Both the position numbers and the translations under genes were made by a program. DNA of 13,146 nucleotides from CAYZZA01 sp964482685 (GTDB taxonomy: Bacteria; Bacillota; Bacilli; Lactobacillales; Carnobacteriaceae_A), in the NCBI GenBank assembly GCA_964482685.1, contig CAYZZA010000035.1, forward strand, positions 1-13,146. The letters run 5' to 3'. Shown here piece after piece: positions 1 through 8,139 of this stretch (position 1 is the first letter of the stretch; each line of letters starts with the position of its first letter). The notes beneath the pieces were generated by a model that did no database searches, was not told the origin of the DNA, and worked only from the letters and a program-made list of their open reading frames with translations.

Positions 1-313
1 TTTCTTTGTCTATACGACTACGATTCTTTGTATGCATGTCTCTTTTTCTTTTTATGTAGACACTTTTTCTTTCTACATGACCCACTCTTTTCTTCAAACT
101 CTGTCCATCTCTCTAGTCTTTTATACGGTTCAGTCTTCTACACGATTTTCTTCATCCCATTCTTTTTTTCATACAACCTTTTTTATCTTGGTTCAATTTA
201 ATTTTTTTACTTGTTTCTCTCCTATAGCGATGGTACCTGAATTCATTGGAAATTCAAAGGACAAACAGGTACACTTGAAAATAGAACGCCAACTTTAGAA
301 AGGATGGGTATGT
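1..313. other. Gene-free leader region upstream of pepF
   Basis: No convincing gene is seen here. The + strand is strongly pyrimidine-rich up to about 220, and the open frames in it translate to Phe/Ser-rich sequence without a ribosome binding site, so I treat them as chance. Just before pepF there is an inverted repeat, GTACCTG (233-239) with CAGGTAC (266-272). Inside it is a smaller one, TGAATT (238-243) with AATTCA, so the pepF leader could fold. I could not identify a confident -35/-10 pair; TATAGC at 223-228 is a weak -10 candidate without a good -35. Confidence 0.4.
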
Positions 314-2122
314 ATGAAGTATGCACTAAATTGGGACATGGAGTCTGTCTTTTCAGGAGGAAGTCACTCTCCTGCGCTGCGGTCCAAAATAGACACACTA
401 AAAGAACTTGCCAGTCAATTCGATGGACACGTCAAAGCGTGGGATCCAGCAGAGGATGCGCCTGGGTACAAAACATTTGCCTCTCTTCTCGATGAACAAG
501 AACAAATTTCGTTTGGGTTAGGCGAGGCACGAACTTTTGCGAGTGGACTACAATCCGCGGATACATCCGACAAAGAAGCTGGAAAGATTGTCAACGAACT
601 AGGCACACTTGGCAGTCAAGTGAGCACCACAAGCACCATTTTGACTAAAAAAACCGTTTCCCTAGCTGATGAAGATTGGGACGCTCTTTTAACACAAGAC
701 GCGTTCAAAGACATTGCGTTTGCGTTAGACGAAAACCGTACACAAGGAAAAGAACTCTTGAGCGAAAAAGAAGAAGCCTTGTTGCATGCTCTAAGCAACG
801 ATGGATTTAGAGGATGGGGCGATCACTACAACTCTCTTGTCGCAACGATTTCTATCCCAGTAGAAGAAGATGGAAAAACCGTGTATTTGTCCGCTGGGCA
901 AGCACAAAACCGAATGGAGTCTCACCCTGATACACATGAACGCCACCGCGTTTTAGCCAGTTGGGAAAAAGCGTGGAGCGAAAAAAGCACGTTGTTCGCA
1001 GACACCTTAAACCACTTAGCTGGTTTCCGTTTAACCAACTACAAAGCTCATGGCGTAGAAGACTTCATGAAACGTCCATTGGAATACAACCGCATGAAAG
1101 AAGAAACCTTAAACACCATGTGGGACACCATCACAGCCAATAAAGAGACGATTGTTTCCTACTTAAATCGAAAGGCTGCCCTCCTTGGCATTGACAAGCT
1201 TGCTTGGTCAGACGTGGAAGCGCCTCTATTGGTTAGTGGGTATGAACCGCGTACGTATACATACGACGACGCAGCCGTTTTCATTATGGACAACTTTAAA
1301 ACCTTTAGTCCAAAAATGGAAGCTTTGGCAAAGACAGCTTTTGAAGACAGATGGATTGAAGCAGAAGACCGATCTGGCAAACGTCCAGGTGGGTATTGCG
1401 CAAACTTGCCAGAAAGTGGCGAATCTCGTATCTTCATGACTTTTTCCAATTCCCCTAACGAAGTCGCCACCTTGGCCCACGAATTAGGCCATGCGTTTCA
1501 TAGTCATGTCATGCGGGATCTGCCTTCGTTGAACCGCAAGTATGCCATGAACGTAGCGGAAACGGCCTCTACTTTCGCCGAGATTTTGATTACGGATGCG
1601 ACAGTTCTGGAAGCTAGCACGGTTCCTGAAAAAATAAACTTGTTAGACGACAAGATTTCGCGTGCAGCGACGATGTTTATGAACATCCACTCTCGTTATT
1701 TATTCGAAAAAAGTTTTTATGAAGAACGCAAAAAAGGCTACGTATTGGATGAGCGCTTAAACGATCTCATGGTTGCGGCTCAAAAAGAAGCCTATCTAGA
1801 CTCCTTAAGCACCTATCACCCTACTTTCTGGGCAAGCAAACTGCACTTCTACAGTACAGGTGTGCCTTTTTATAACTTCCCCTACACATTTGGGTTCCTC
1901 TTTAGTCTTGGGATTTATGCACGTTCTCTAGAAGAAGGGGTTGATTTCGAACAGAAATACATCGACTTACTCAGAGATACTGCTTCTATGACTACCGAAG
2001 ATCTGGCTCAAAAACACCTTGGTGTAGATTTGACACAACCTGATTTCTGGCAAGGAGGCATTGATCTTATCAATGCAGATATCTCTGAATTCTTAGCCCT
2101 GACAGAAGCATATGTCAACTAA
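314..2122 (+). CDS. pepF: Oligoendopeptidase F, M3B family zinc metallopeptidase
   Basis: This cytoplasmic zinc endopeptidase cleaves short to medium peptides and supports peptide turnover and nitrogen supply. The product is 602 residues, the usual PepF length. The zinc motif HELGH lies at residues 389-393. The likely third ligand is Glu416 in AETAS, at the expected distance downstream. The C-terminal third has the aromatic-rich FYNFPYTFGFLFSLGIYARS stretch typical of the M3B fold. There is no signal peptide. The ATG at 314 is chosen because AGAAAGG (297-303) lies 10 nt upstream; the ATGs at 304 and 310 are in other frames. The stop is followed after 15 nt by a 100-N gap, so the terminator and any co-transcribed gene are not visible. 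Other M3 peptidases of related specificity are the only realistic alternative. Confidence 0.93.
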   Translation: MKYALNWDMESVFSGGSHSPALRSKIDTLKELASQFDGHVKAWDPAEDAPGYKTFASLLDEQEQISFGLGEARTFASGLQSADTSDKEAGKIVNELGTLGSQVSTTSTILTKKTVSLADEDWDALLTQDAFKDIAFALDENRTQGKELLSEKEEALLHALSNDGFRGWGDHYNSLVATISIPVEEDGKTVYLSAGQAQNRMESHPDTHERHRVLASWEKAWSEKSTLFADTLNHLAGFRLTNYKAHGVEDFMKRPLEYNRMKEETLNTMWDTITANKETIVSYLNRKAALLGIDKLAWSDVEAPLLVSGYEPRTYTYDDAAVFIMDNFKTFSPKMEALAKTAFEDRWIEAEDRSGKRPGGYCANLPESGESRIFMTFSNSPNEVATLAHELGHAFHSHVMRDLPSLNRKYAMNVAETASTFAEILITDATVLEASTVPEKINLLDDKISRAATMFMNIHSRYLFEKSFYEERKKGYVLDERLNDLMVAAQKEAYLDSLSTYHPTFWASKLHFYSTGVPFYNFPYTFGFLFSLGIYARSLEEGVDFEQKYIDLLRDTASMTTEDLAQKHLGVDLTQPDFWQGGIDLINADISEFLALTEAYVN

Positions 2123-2137
2123 GCCTAGCTAAATAAG

Positions 2138-2237
2138 NNNNNNNNNNNNNNNNNNNNNNNNNNNNNNNNNNNNNNNNNNNNNNNNNNNNNNNNNNNNNNN
2201 NNNNNNNNNNNNNNNNNNNNNNNNNNNNNNNNNNNNN
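2138..2237. other. Assembly gap (100 N)
   Basis: Exactly 100 N, so the length is a placeholder and the true distance between pepF and the downstream block is unknown. The two flanks show no obvious shared sequence. The terminator of pepF, or a small gene, could be hidden here. Confidence 0.95.
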
Positions 2238-2346
2238 AGCTCTACGCTAGTTGGTGGGGCGACTAAACATCTCTGTTGCCTATTTTTAAACAAACATCAA
2301 AACCTGGGAACCCATTTGTTGTTGTGACCAAGTCCATTAAGTATAC

Positions 2347-2387
2347 AAAAAAAGGAATCTAGGAGTATTCTCCCAGATTCCTTTTTT
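2347..2387. terminator. Bidirectional rho-independent terminator
   Basis: A 12-bp stem (2354-2365 with 2370-2381, one A/C mismatch on the + strand that becomes a G-U pair on the - strand) closes a TATT loop. Seven A precede it and six T follow. It lies 39 nt past the stop of the minus-strand NlpC/P60 gene and fits best as that gene's terminator. On the + strand it could also stop transcripts coming across the gap from pepF. Confidence 0.88.
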
Positions 2388-2425
2388 GTTATAAAATGTA
2401 GACGTATGTTTGAGTGGTTTCTTTT

Positions 2426-3913
2426 TTAGTAACGTCCGTATCCGACTAGGCGTGGTCCCCAGTAACTTCCATGAACACCTGTAACAGCTGTTCCTGTGCT
2501 GGATTGAGACCCAACGTACTGGCCTCCACCAATGTAGATGCCTACGTGAGTGATGCGTGAACCATTTTCTGAAAAGAACACGAGGTCTCCTGGTGCTGGA
2601 CTGCTGACCTTGGTAGATGAAGCATATTGACCAGCAGCTGTTCGTGGAAGATTGATGCCACGAGTTTTACGGAATACGTGAGTGGTAAAACCTGAACAGT
2701 CAAATCCACTGGTTGTGTTTCCGCCCCATTTATATGGGATACCTTGTGAAGCAAGCGATACACCATATGAAACACTGCTGCCTGTTGGTGCAGGTACAGG
2801 TTTTTTCGCTTCTTCTTTTTTAGGTTTTGCGGCTGGTTTTGCGGCTGGTTTTGCGGCTGGCTGTGTTGTAGCGGGTGCAGAAGGTCTTGTAGACGCAACT
2901 GGTGTCGAGTTGTTGTTTGACGTACTGTTTGACGTATTGCTGGAATTGTTGCTTGAACTATTGCTTGAGCTTGCTGAAGATGAAGCAACGTTTGATGATG
3001 CACTGCTTGAGTTAGCTGCTTGTGACTGAGATGAAGTGTTTGTTGATTCTTCTACCTCAGGTGCACGTGTAGCCGGTTGGCTTGCTGCAAGTGCTTCGGC
3101 AGCAGCGGCGGCTTCTTCTTGTCTGCGCTGTTCTACAGCTAGTCGTGCAGCTTCTTCTGCTTCTGCTTTCAAGGAAAGGTAATTGGCTACGCGGGCTTCT
3201 GCATCTGCTTTTGCAGCTAAGTGTGCTTCTTTTTCAGATTCTGCACTGGCTGTTTCAGATGCAAGTTGTGCAACGAGTACTTCTTTTTCAAGACGTTGTT
3301 GCTCAAGCCCATTGGCTACCTCTTCCAATTGAGCGGCAGTTGCATTTTGTTCTGTAATGGTTTCTTGAGTACGTTTTTCTTTAACTTCAACCGCTTCTTT
3401 GTCTCTTTTTTGCTCTTGAACAAGGGATTTATTTGCGCGTACTAGACTGCTCACAATGTCCACACGTCCAACCACATCAGTTAACGAATCTGCTTCGATG
3501 ATAAACTCGATATAGTTCGCAGGATCTCCATCCACTTGAACCGTACGAGCTTGTTCTTCTAATTGCTCATTTCGTTTGGCGATATTTTCGTTTAGGACCA
3601 CTAGCTCTGCTTGAAGTTGTTCCATCTCTTTTTGAGATTGTTCAAGTTGGATAACAAGTGCCTCAATTTTTGCTTCATTGGCTTCAATCGAACGTGTCAC
3701 AGAATTCAATTCTTTTTCTGTTGAGCTTTTTTCAGATTGCAAGCCACGAATATCTTCAGTTAATTCTTGGATTGTTTGTTCGCTGTTTTGAATTTCTTTT
3801 TGAGTTTCTTCAATTTGTGAATCATACGACTCAGCATGGGCAATCGGTGCAAGAGCAAGTGAACTAACCATCATAGAACCAAGTAATGTGTAAAGTGTGA
3901 TTTTTTTATTCAC
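2426..3913 (-). CDS. Secreted coiled-coil NlpC/P60 peptidoglycan endopeptidase (PcsB/SagA/p60-like)
   Basis: A 495-residue exported cell-wall hydrolase, predicted to cut stem peptides of peptidoglycan during growth or cell separation. It starts with a Sec signal peptide (KK, then a hydrophobic core, AHA cleavage site after residue 27). A long coiled-coil region follows (about 30-260, rich in Glu/Gln/Lys/Ala, as in the PcsB coiled-coil family). Next is a Ser/Asn/Ala/Pro linker (about 262-377) with AKPA repeats, and a C-terminal NlpC/P60 domain (about 378-495). The catalytic Cys406 sits in FDCSGF and His456 in HVGIYIG. The usual third polar residue, 12 after the His, is Gly468; Gln470 may serve instead. 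The start is GTG at 3913, with GGAGG 7 nt upstream. It is monocistronic, with its own terminator, and divergent from the class A PBP. The exact ortholog name (sagA, usp45, pcsB) cannot be settled by eye. Confidence 0.92.
   Translation of the reverse strand: MNKKITLYTLLGSMMVSSLALAPIAHAESYDSQIEETQKEIQNSEQTIQELTEDIRGLQSEKSSTEKELNSVTRSIEANEAKIEALVIQLEQSQKEMEQLQAELVVLNENIAKRNEQLEEQARTVQVDGDPANYIEFIIEADSLTDVVGRVDIVSSLVRANKSLVQEQKRDKEAVEVKEKRTQETITEQNATAAQLEEVANGLEQQRLEKEVLVAQLASETASAESEKEAHLAAKADAEARVANYLSLKAEAEEAARLAVEQRRQEEAAAAAEALAASQPATRAPEVEESTNTSSQSQAANSSSASSNVASSSASSSNSSSNNSSNTSNSTSNNNSTPVASTRPSAPATTQPAAKPAAKPAAKPKKEEAKKPVPAPTGSSVSYGVSLASQGIPYKWGGNTTSGFDCSGFTTHVFRKTRGINLPRTAAGQYASSTKVSSPAPGDLVFFSENGSRITHVGIYIGGGQYVGSQSSTGTAVTGVHGSYWGPRLVGYGRY
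2823..2858 (-). repeat. Three 12-bp tandem repeats encoding AKPA units
   Basis: The unit GGTTTTGCGGCT (+ strand) is present three times in a row without a mismatch, followed by a partial copy. On the minus strand it encodes the AAKPAAKPAAKP part of the hydrolase linker. In-frame gain or loss of units would lengthen or shorten the spacer before the catalytic domain by four residues without disrupting the gene. Confidence 0.85.
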
Positions 3914-4042
3914 GTATATTCCTCCATAAGTAAATGATTGTCCGATAACTGTTTTTTATCAGTCTTAGTTTTGTATATAATAGATGGCTTATCAAGAATC
4001 TCTTGTGCTTTTTTTGCCATCGCTTCTTTTAGCAACAAGGTC

Positions 4043-4051
4043 AGTATAGCA
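4043..4051 (-). promoter_or_regulatory. Probable extended -10 promoter of the NlpC/P60 gene
   Basis: On the minus strand this reads TGC-TATACT, an extended -10 element with a 5/6 match to TATAAT. No good -35 is seen 16-18 nt upstream. Transcription from here would leave a leader of about 120 nt before the GTG start. The leader carries a small hairpin (CTGATAA with TTATCGG) near 3943-3963. I found no convincing WalR box. Confidence 0.45.
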
Positions 4052-4109
4052 TCTAGGTACATTAAGTTGGTGTCGGCTATATTACAATCTGATATCAATC
4101 CAAAGACTA

Positions 4110-4160
4110 GGCCGCTTCTTTTTTATTCTCTATTCCATCTTGCTTCAAAAAGGAGCGGCC
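4110..4160. repeat. Inverted repeat, 14-bp arms, 23-nt loop
   Basis: The arms 4110-4123 and 4147-4160 pair over 14 bp with one G-T wobble (GGCCGCTTCTTTTT against AAAAAGGAGCGGCC). Neither side is followed by a T-tract in the transcribed direction, so it is not a standard terminator. It lies about 60 bp upstream of the proposed -10 of the hydrolase gene. It could be a protein-binding site, a remnant of a mobile element end, or a transcript structure; none of these is shown by the sequence. Confidence 0.6.
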
Positions 4161-4664
4161 AGAGAACTCGAGCCGTTTTCACCATCATCCACACAACGTT
4201 ATCTCGTTTCTTGTTTTATGTAAAACGCCGCAACAACACTACTTCAAGCCCTTCTTCCTTCTAACCACCTCTTCACAGCCCACTCAACTCTGTCCCTTTT
4301 CTAAAAAAACACGCGTATCCTTTTAGTCAAACATCCCCAGTCCCCCACTGTATCCATCCTGTAACAATACACAAAGTAGACACATTTGACTTAGGATAAT
4401 TGACGCATTTCGCCAAAGTTTGGTTGTCTTCTCTTTCTAGACAGACCTTTATTTTTTTGTTTCGCACTTAGTTTCAGTAGGTATATTCAATGCGTTTATC
4501 ACCACTTTTAAGTTTTTCATTCTTTTTAGATGGTATTTTTAGTCTTCTGTTCTTAGAGTTTCTGCGGCTAAATGTAGGCTAAAAGATAGATGGATAGATA
4601 CATGTCTACGAAAACTCTTTCTCCGCTGAGAGCAACGAAACACAAACAGGGGTTGAGTTTTAGG

Positions 4665-4719
4665 GGGGAAGAATGGTTTTATCTCTAGTTCTATCCCTAG
4701 TTCTATCCCTAGTTCTATC
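4665..4719. repeat. 55-bp contig-end duplicate, left copy, with 12-bp tandem repeat
   Basis: These 55 bases are identical to 4820-4874 on the other side of the N gap. The copy begins with GGGGAAGAATGG and ends in a 12-bp tandem array (CTAGTTCTATCC at 4685-4696 and 4697-4708, then 11 of 12 bases at 4709-4719). The identity up to the exact gap edge suggests overlapping contig ends rather than two genomic copies. Confidence 0.85.
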
Positions 4720-4819
4720 NNNNNNNNNNNNNNNNNNNNNNNNNNNNNNNNNNNNNNNNNNNNNNNNNNNNNNNNNNNNNNNNNNNNNNNNNNNNNNNNN
4801 NNNNNNNNNNNNNNNNNNN
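4720..4819. other. Assembly gap (100 N)
   Basis: A placeholder-length gap inside the intergenic region, flanked by an identical 55-mer that contains a 12-bp tandem repeat. The real sequence may have no gap at all (overlapping contigs), or a longer repeat array that the assembler could not cross. Confidence 0.95.
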
Positions 4820-4874
4820 GGGGAAGAATGGTTTTATCTCTAGTTCTATCCCTAGTTCTATCCCTAGTTCTATC
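4820..4874. repeat. 55-bp contig-end duplicate, right copy
   Basis: Identical base for base to 4665-4719. It contains the same 12-bp units (4840-4851, 4852-4863, 4864-4874) and then leaves the array into CTGCCCTCACCC. Confidence 0.85.
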
Positions 4875-5077
4875 TCTGCCCTCACCCTTAGGTGTAAGTA
4901 AATCTTCTACACATAGAATTTGATAAATAAACCACGTGTTTACACACGTTTAAGGGCTTGATTCACCTGTGTATGTCTCTCCTCTGCCCACGCGCAGTAC
5001 GTGCCTTCTTAGTTGCCGTGACTGCACAGTGGCCAAAGAGCTTTGTCAATTTTATGTTCTTTTTGTACTCTTTTTGA

Positions 5078-5083
5078 TATACT
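5078..5083 (+). promoter_or_regulatory. Probable -10 box of the class A PBP gene
   Basis: TATACT, a 5/6 match, lies about 50 nt before the start codon. The -35 is poor (TGTTCT or ATGTTC at 17-18 nt spacing). An alternative pairing is TTGTCA (5044-5049) with TACTCT 17 nt later. The leader would be about 40 nt. Confidence 0.45.
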
Positions 5084-5133
5084 CATCTAAGCAAATCGTC
5101 CCTATCGTTGAATTATAGACAGAGGTGAAAAGA

Positions 5134-8004
5134 ATGACTGATCAAAAGAAAGAAAAGAACGACCCGCTAGATCCATCCACACACGAAGAAAAACCAGGTG
5201 CGGAATCTACAAAACAAAACATGCATGAAACGGAAGGAACAAGCGAATCGATGAAAACACCCAAAAACAACGTTGATACCAATGAAAAAGAACCCCAGAA
5301 AAGAAGCGACACAACGCGTACACCTTTTCGCCGTTTCTTAGATGGGTTTGATTTAGTGTATGAAGTAACCAAACGAGTCTTCTTTGTTCTCGTTTTAATC
5401 TTGGTCCTTCTCCTTGTTTTTGTAGGAGGTACCGGTGCCGGATATTTTGCGTCTCTTGTGGAAGGGAAAGAAATCCCAACATTTGAAGACATGCGCGCGG
5501 ACATTTCAGATATTTCTATCAGTTCTGTTATGTACTATGGCAGTGGTGAATTAATTAGCAACCTTCGTTCTGATTTAAAACGTTCGCCCATTTCAAGCGA
5601 AAACATATCCCCTTATATTAAAGAGGCCATTATTGCGACAGAAGACGAGTATTTCTACCGCCACAACGGAATGGTGCCCAAAGCCATTGTACGGGCACTC
5701 TACCAAGAATTTTCTGGTTCCCCCAATTCATCCGGTGGATCCACATTGACCCAACAATTGATTAAACAACAATTGCTTACCAATGAAGTATCCTTTGATC
5801 GCAAAGCCAATGAAATTTTGTTGGCTTTGCGTTTAGAAAAAACAATGGACAAAGATGAAATTTTAGAAGCGTATTTAAACGTCTCACCTTTTGGTCGAAA
5901 CAGCCAAGGGAAAAACATTGCCGGTGTCGAAGAGGCTGCCAAAGGATTGTTTGGCGTGTCTGCTCTAGACGTCACACTTCCTCAAGCTGCATTTATTGCT
6001 GGACTGCCACAAAACCCTATCGGCTATACACCGTACAATCAGTATGGCGATTTCAAAGAAAACATTGATGCAGGGCTAAACCGTCAAAAAGACGTATTGT
6101 ACCGTATGTTTAGAGAGGAATACATTTCAGAAGAAGAATACACGAATGCGAAAAACTACGACATTCAAGCAGACTTCTTGCCTCCTTCTGAAGAGGACGT
6201 TCGCGCGGACCAATCCTATGTCTACGATGCAGTAGAAAAAGAAGCCCGACAAATTATCATGGAACAATTGTATACAGCCGACGGGAAAACAGCAGAAGAA
6301 ATCGCAGAGGACCCTGCTCTTTATGAGTCTTATTTTGAAGATGCAGACACCAAAATGCGTTACAGTGGCTATAAAATTACCTCCACAATCGACAAACAAA
6401 TTCATGAAGCGATGGAACAAGTTGCTTTTGACAACAAAGAGAAATTAGGACTGCCAAAAGAAGTCACTTGGACCGATGAGGATTCAGGTGAAGTCCAAAC
6501 TATGACCGAATATGTCCAAAACGGCAGCGTGACCTTGGAAAACGCCACTGGACGAATTGTTGCATTTGTTGGTGGAATTGATTACCAACTTTCTCAAACC
6601 AATCGTGCTCTTGACACAAGACGTCAACCAGGATCTATCATCAAACCTCTCGTTGTCTATGGACCCGCACTTGAAAACGGAATTCTTACGCCTGCTTCCA
6701 TCTCTCCGGACACAGAATACAGCGTTCCAGATGGACCAGGACAACGAAAAAACGTGACCAACGCCGGCCCTACCACCAATGAGTGGATGACAGCACGTGA
6801 AGCTTTGTATCGTTCTCAAAACATTCCAACATCTAAGTTTTATACAGAATTAATCAAGACCGTTAACCCTGTTTCCTACTTGAAAAAAGCAGGTTGGGGA
6901 GATGACGCCATTACACTTGAAGAGTTTTCCCGAAACAGTACTGCTTTAGGGGGATTGAACAAAGGGCCTACAAACCTTGAGTTGTCCGCATCCTTTGCGG
7001 CAATCGCAAATGGCGGTGTATACGTTAAGCCGTATTTAATTGAAAAAATAGAAACCCGTAGTGGCGAACTTCTCTATGAAAACGAACGCGAAGAAGAACG
7101 CGTATACACTCCTGAAACCGCCTTTTTGCTACAAGATATGTTGCGTGATGTACTCACAAAAGGAACAGCTAGTGACACACGTAGTGCCTTGAATTTTAAT
7201 GCCGATATCATTTCCAAAACAGGTACGACTAACTTTACAAGAGACGTTTGGTATGTCGCCAGTACCCCAGACCTTACAATTAGTTCATGGCTAGGATACG
7301 ACAACAAAATCAAACACAATGGCTTAAATGACAAAGATTTCGGCACCTATTCCAGCAAACGAAATCGACTCCAATGGACCCGCTTAGTAAACAAGTTGTA
7401 CTCTATCAACCCCACACTTTTGGGGGCATCCAAACGCTTTACTGCCCCTGGTGGCATCACGCAAGCGTCTGTCTTAGCCAGCACCGGGATGAAACCTGGT
7501 ACAGTTACCTTACCCAATGGAACTACATCTGAGGCTTCTGGAGATACCTTTACTGAATATTTCAATAAAAAGTTTCTTCCAAAGACAACCTCTTACGACT
7601 TTGCCTTCGGGGCAACCGAAACAGAATTGGCTGAATTTTGGGGAACCCAAACCAAAGTTGAAGAAAAAGAAGAAGAAATAGAAGAAGAAACCGATACAGA
7701 CACAGAAAACGACGACGAATCAAAAGAAGAAACCACTACAGACAAAGAAAAACAAGAAGCAGACAAAAAAGCCGCTGAAGAAAAGAAAAAAGCAGAGGAA
7801 GCGAAACAAAAAGCGGAGGAAGAAAAGAAAAAAGCTGCTGAAGAAAAGAAAAAAGAAGAAGAAAAGAAAAAGGCTGAAGAAGAGAAAAAGAAACAAGAGG
7901 AACAAAAGAAAAAAGAAGAAGAACGGAAAAAGAAAGAAGAAGAAGAGAAAAAGAAAAAAGAAGAGGAAGAGAAAAAGAACAATTCTACATCAGGATCCAA
8001 TTAG
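5134..8004 (+). CDS. pbp2A: Class A penicillin-binding protein (PBP1A family, PBP2A type), transglycosylase/transpeptidase
   Basis: A bifunctional membrane enzyme that polymerises lipid II into glycan strands and cross-links the stem peptides outside the membrane. Order along its 956 residues: a charged disordered cytoplasmic N-terminus (1-80), one membrane helix (about 82-108), a GT51 transglycosylase domain (about 130-310; catalytic Glu170 in EDEYFYRHNG, then GGSTLTQQ), and a transpeptidase domain (about 400-740; Ser501 and Lys504 in GSIIKP, Ser561-x-Asn563, Lys695-Thr-Gly). The tail is very acidic at 843-869 and almost only Glu/Lys/Ala/Gln at 870-948. The ATG at 5134 is preferred because AGAGGTG (5121-5127) is its ribosome binding site; the in-frame GTG at 5125 lies inside that site. 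Its neighbour ccpA and its sequence resemble the PBP2A/PbpZ group, but the symbol is a judgement. All catalytic motifs are present. Confidence 0.93.
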   Translation: MTDQKKEKNDPLDPSTHEEKPGAESTKQNMHETEGTSESMKTPKNNVDTNEKEPQKRSDTTRTPFRRFLDGFDLVYEVTKRVFFVLVLILVLLLVFVGGTGAGYFASLVEGKEIPTFEDMRADISDISISSVMYYGSGELISNLRSDLKRSPISSENISPYIKEAIIATEDEYFYRHNGMVPKAIVRALYQEFSGSPNSSGGSTLTQQLIKQQLLTNEVSFDRKANEILLALRLEKTMDKDEILEAYLNVSPFGRNSQGKNIAGVEEAAKGLFGVSALDVTLPQAAFIAGLPQNPIGYTPYNQYGDFKENIDAGLNRQKDVLYRMFREEYISEEEYTNAKNYDIQADFLPPSEEDVRADQSYVYDAVEKEARQIIMEQLYTADGKTAEEIAEDPALYESYFEDADTKMRYSGYKITSTIDKQIHEAMEQVAFDNKEKLGLPKEVTWTDEDSGEVQTMTEYVQNGSVTLENATGRIVAFVGGIDYQLSQTNRALDTRRQPGSIIKPLVVYGPALENGILTPASISPDTEYSVPDGPGQRKNVTNAGPTTNEWMTAREALYRSQNIPTSKFYTELIKTVNPVSYLKKAGWGDDAITLEEFSRNSTALGGLNKGPTNLELSASFAAIANGGVYVKPYLIEKIETRSGELLYENEREEERVYTPETAFLLQDMLRDVLTKGTASDTRSALNFNADIISKTGTTNFTRDVWYVASTPDLTISSWLGYDNKIKHNGLNDKDFGTYSSKRNRLQWTRLVNKLYSINPTLLGASKRFTAPGGITQASVLASTGMKPGTVTLPNGTTSEASGDTFTEYFNKKFLPKTTSYDFAFGATETELAEFWGTQTKVEEKEEEIEEETDTDTENDDESKEETTTDKEKQEADKKAAEEKKKAEEAKQKAEEEKKKAAEEKKKEEEKKKAEEEKKKQEEQKKKEEERKKKEEEEKKKKEEEEKKNNSTSGSN

Positions 8005-8107
8005 TCAAAGGCATCTTTGTACCTACTCAATTGGTGAAAGATTACGTACCAACCTCTTTGGCTATATAAAGACATTGGGTTGCCTATCACTTCTGCAGGC
8101 AAAAAAA

Positions 8108-8139
8108 GAAACCTTCAAGTCGAAGGTTTCTTTTTTTTT
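8108..8139. terminator. Bidirectional rho-independent terminator between pbp2A and ccpA
   Basis: A perfect 9-bp stem GAAACCTTC (8108-8116) / GAAGGTTTC (8122-8130) with a 5-nt loop, nine T after it and seven A before it. It lies 103 nt beyond the PBP stop and would also end minus-strand ccpA transcripts. Confidence 0.93.

Larger units (their letters stand above)
3914..5133. other. 1.2-kb intergenic region between divergent cell-wall genes
   Basis: No convincing gene is seen on either strand. It holds the minus-strand promoter of the NlpC/P60 gene, a 14-bp-stem inverted repeat at 4110-4160, a 12-bp tandem repeat beside a 100-N gap, a small inverted repeat ACGTGT/ACACGT (4934-4949), and the promoter of the PBP gene. 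About 500 bases (4161-4664) show no recognisable element. Open frames here, including one of 108 codons on the + strand at 3938-4264, lack a ribosome binding site and family-like sequence. Confidence 0.5.

Noticed and set aside
2256..2265. GGCGACTAAA present both after the first gap and after the 162-residue membrane protein gene (13014-13023)
   Set aside because: A single shared 10-mer, without longer similarity around it, is expected by chance.
3910..4098. A 62-codon minus-strand frame ending in a GTGA overlap with the NlpC/P60 start
   Set aside because: It would start with TTG without a ribosome binding site, and the proposed -10 of the hydrolase gene lies inside it. It is more likely untranslated leader.
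3938..4264. A 108-codon + strand frame
   Set aside because: It has no ribosome binding site, runs antisense through the hydrolase promoter and leader, and does not resemble any family.
7593..8000. A long Phe/Ser-rich minus-strand frame under the PBP tail
   Set aside because: It is the mirror of GAA/AAA codons in the Glu/Lys tail and has no start signals.
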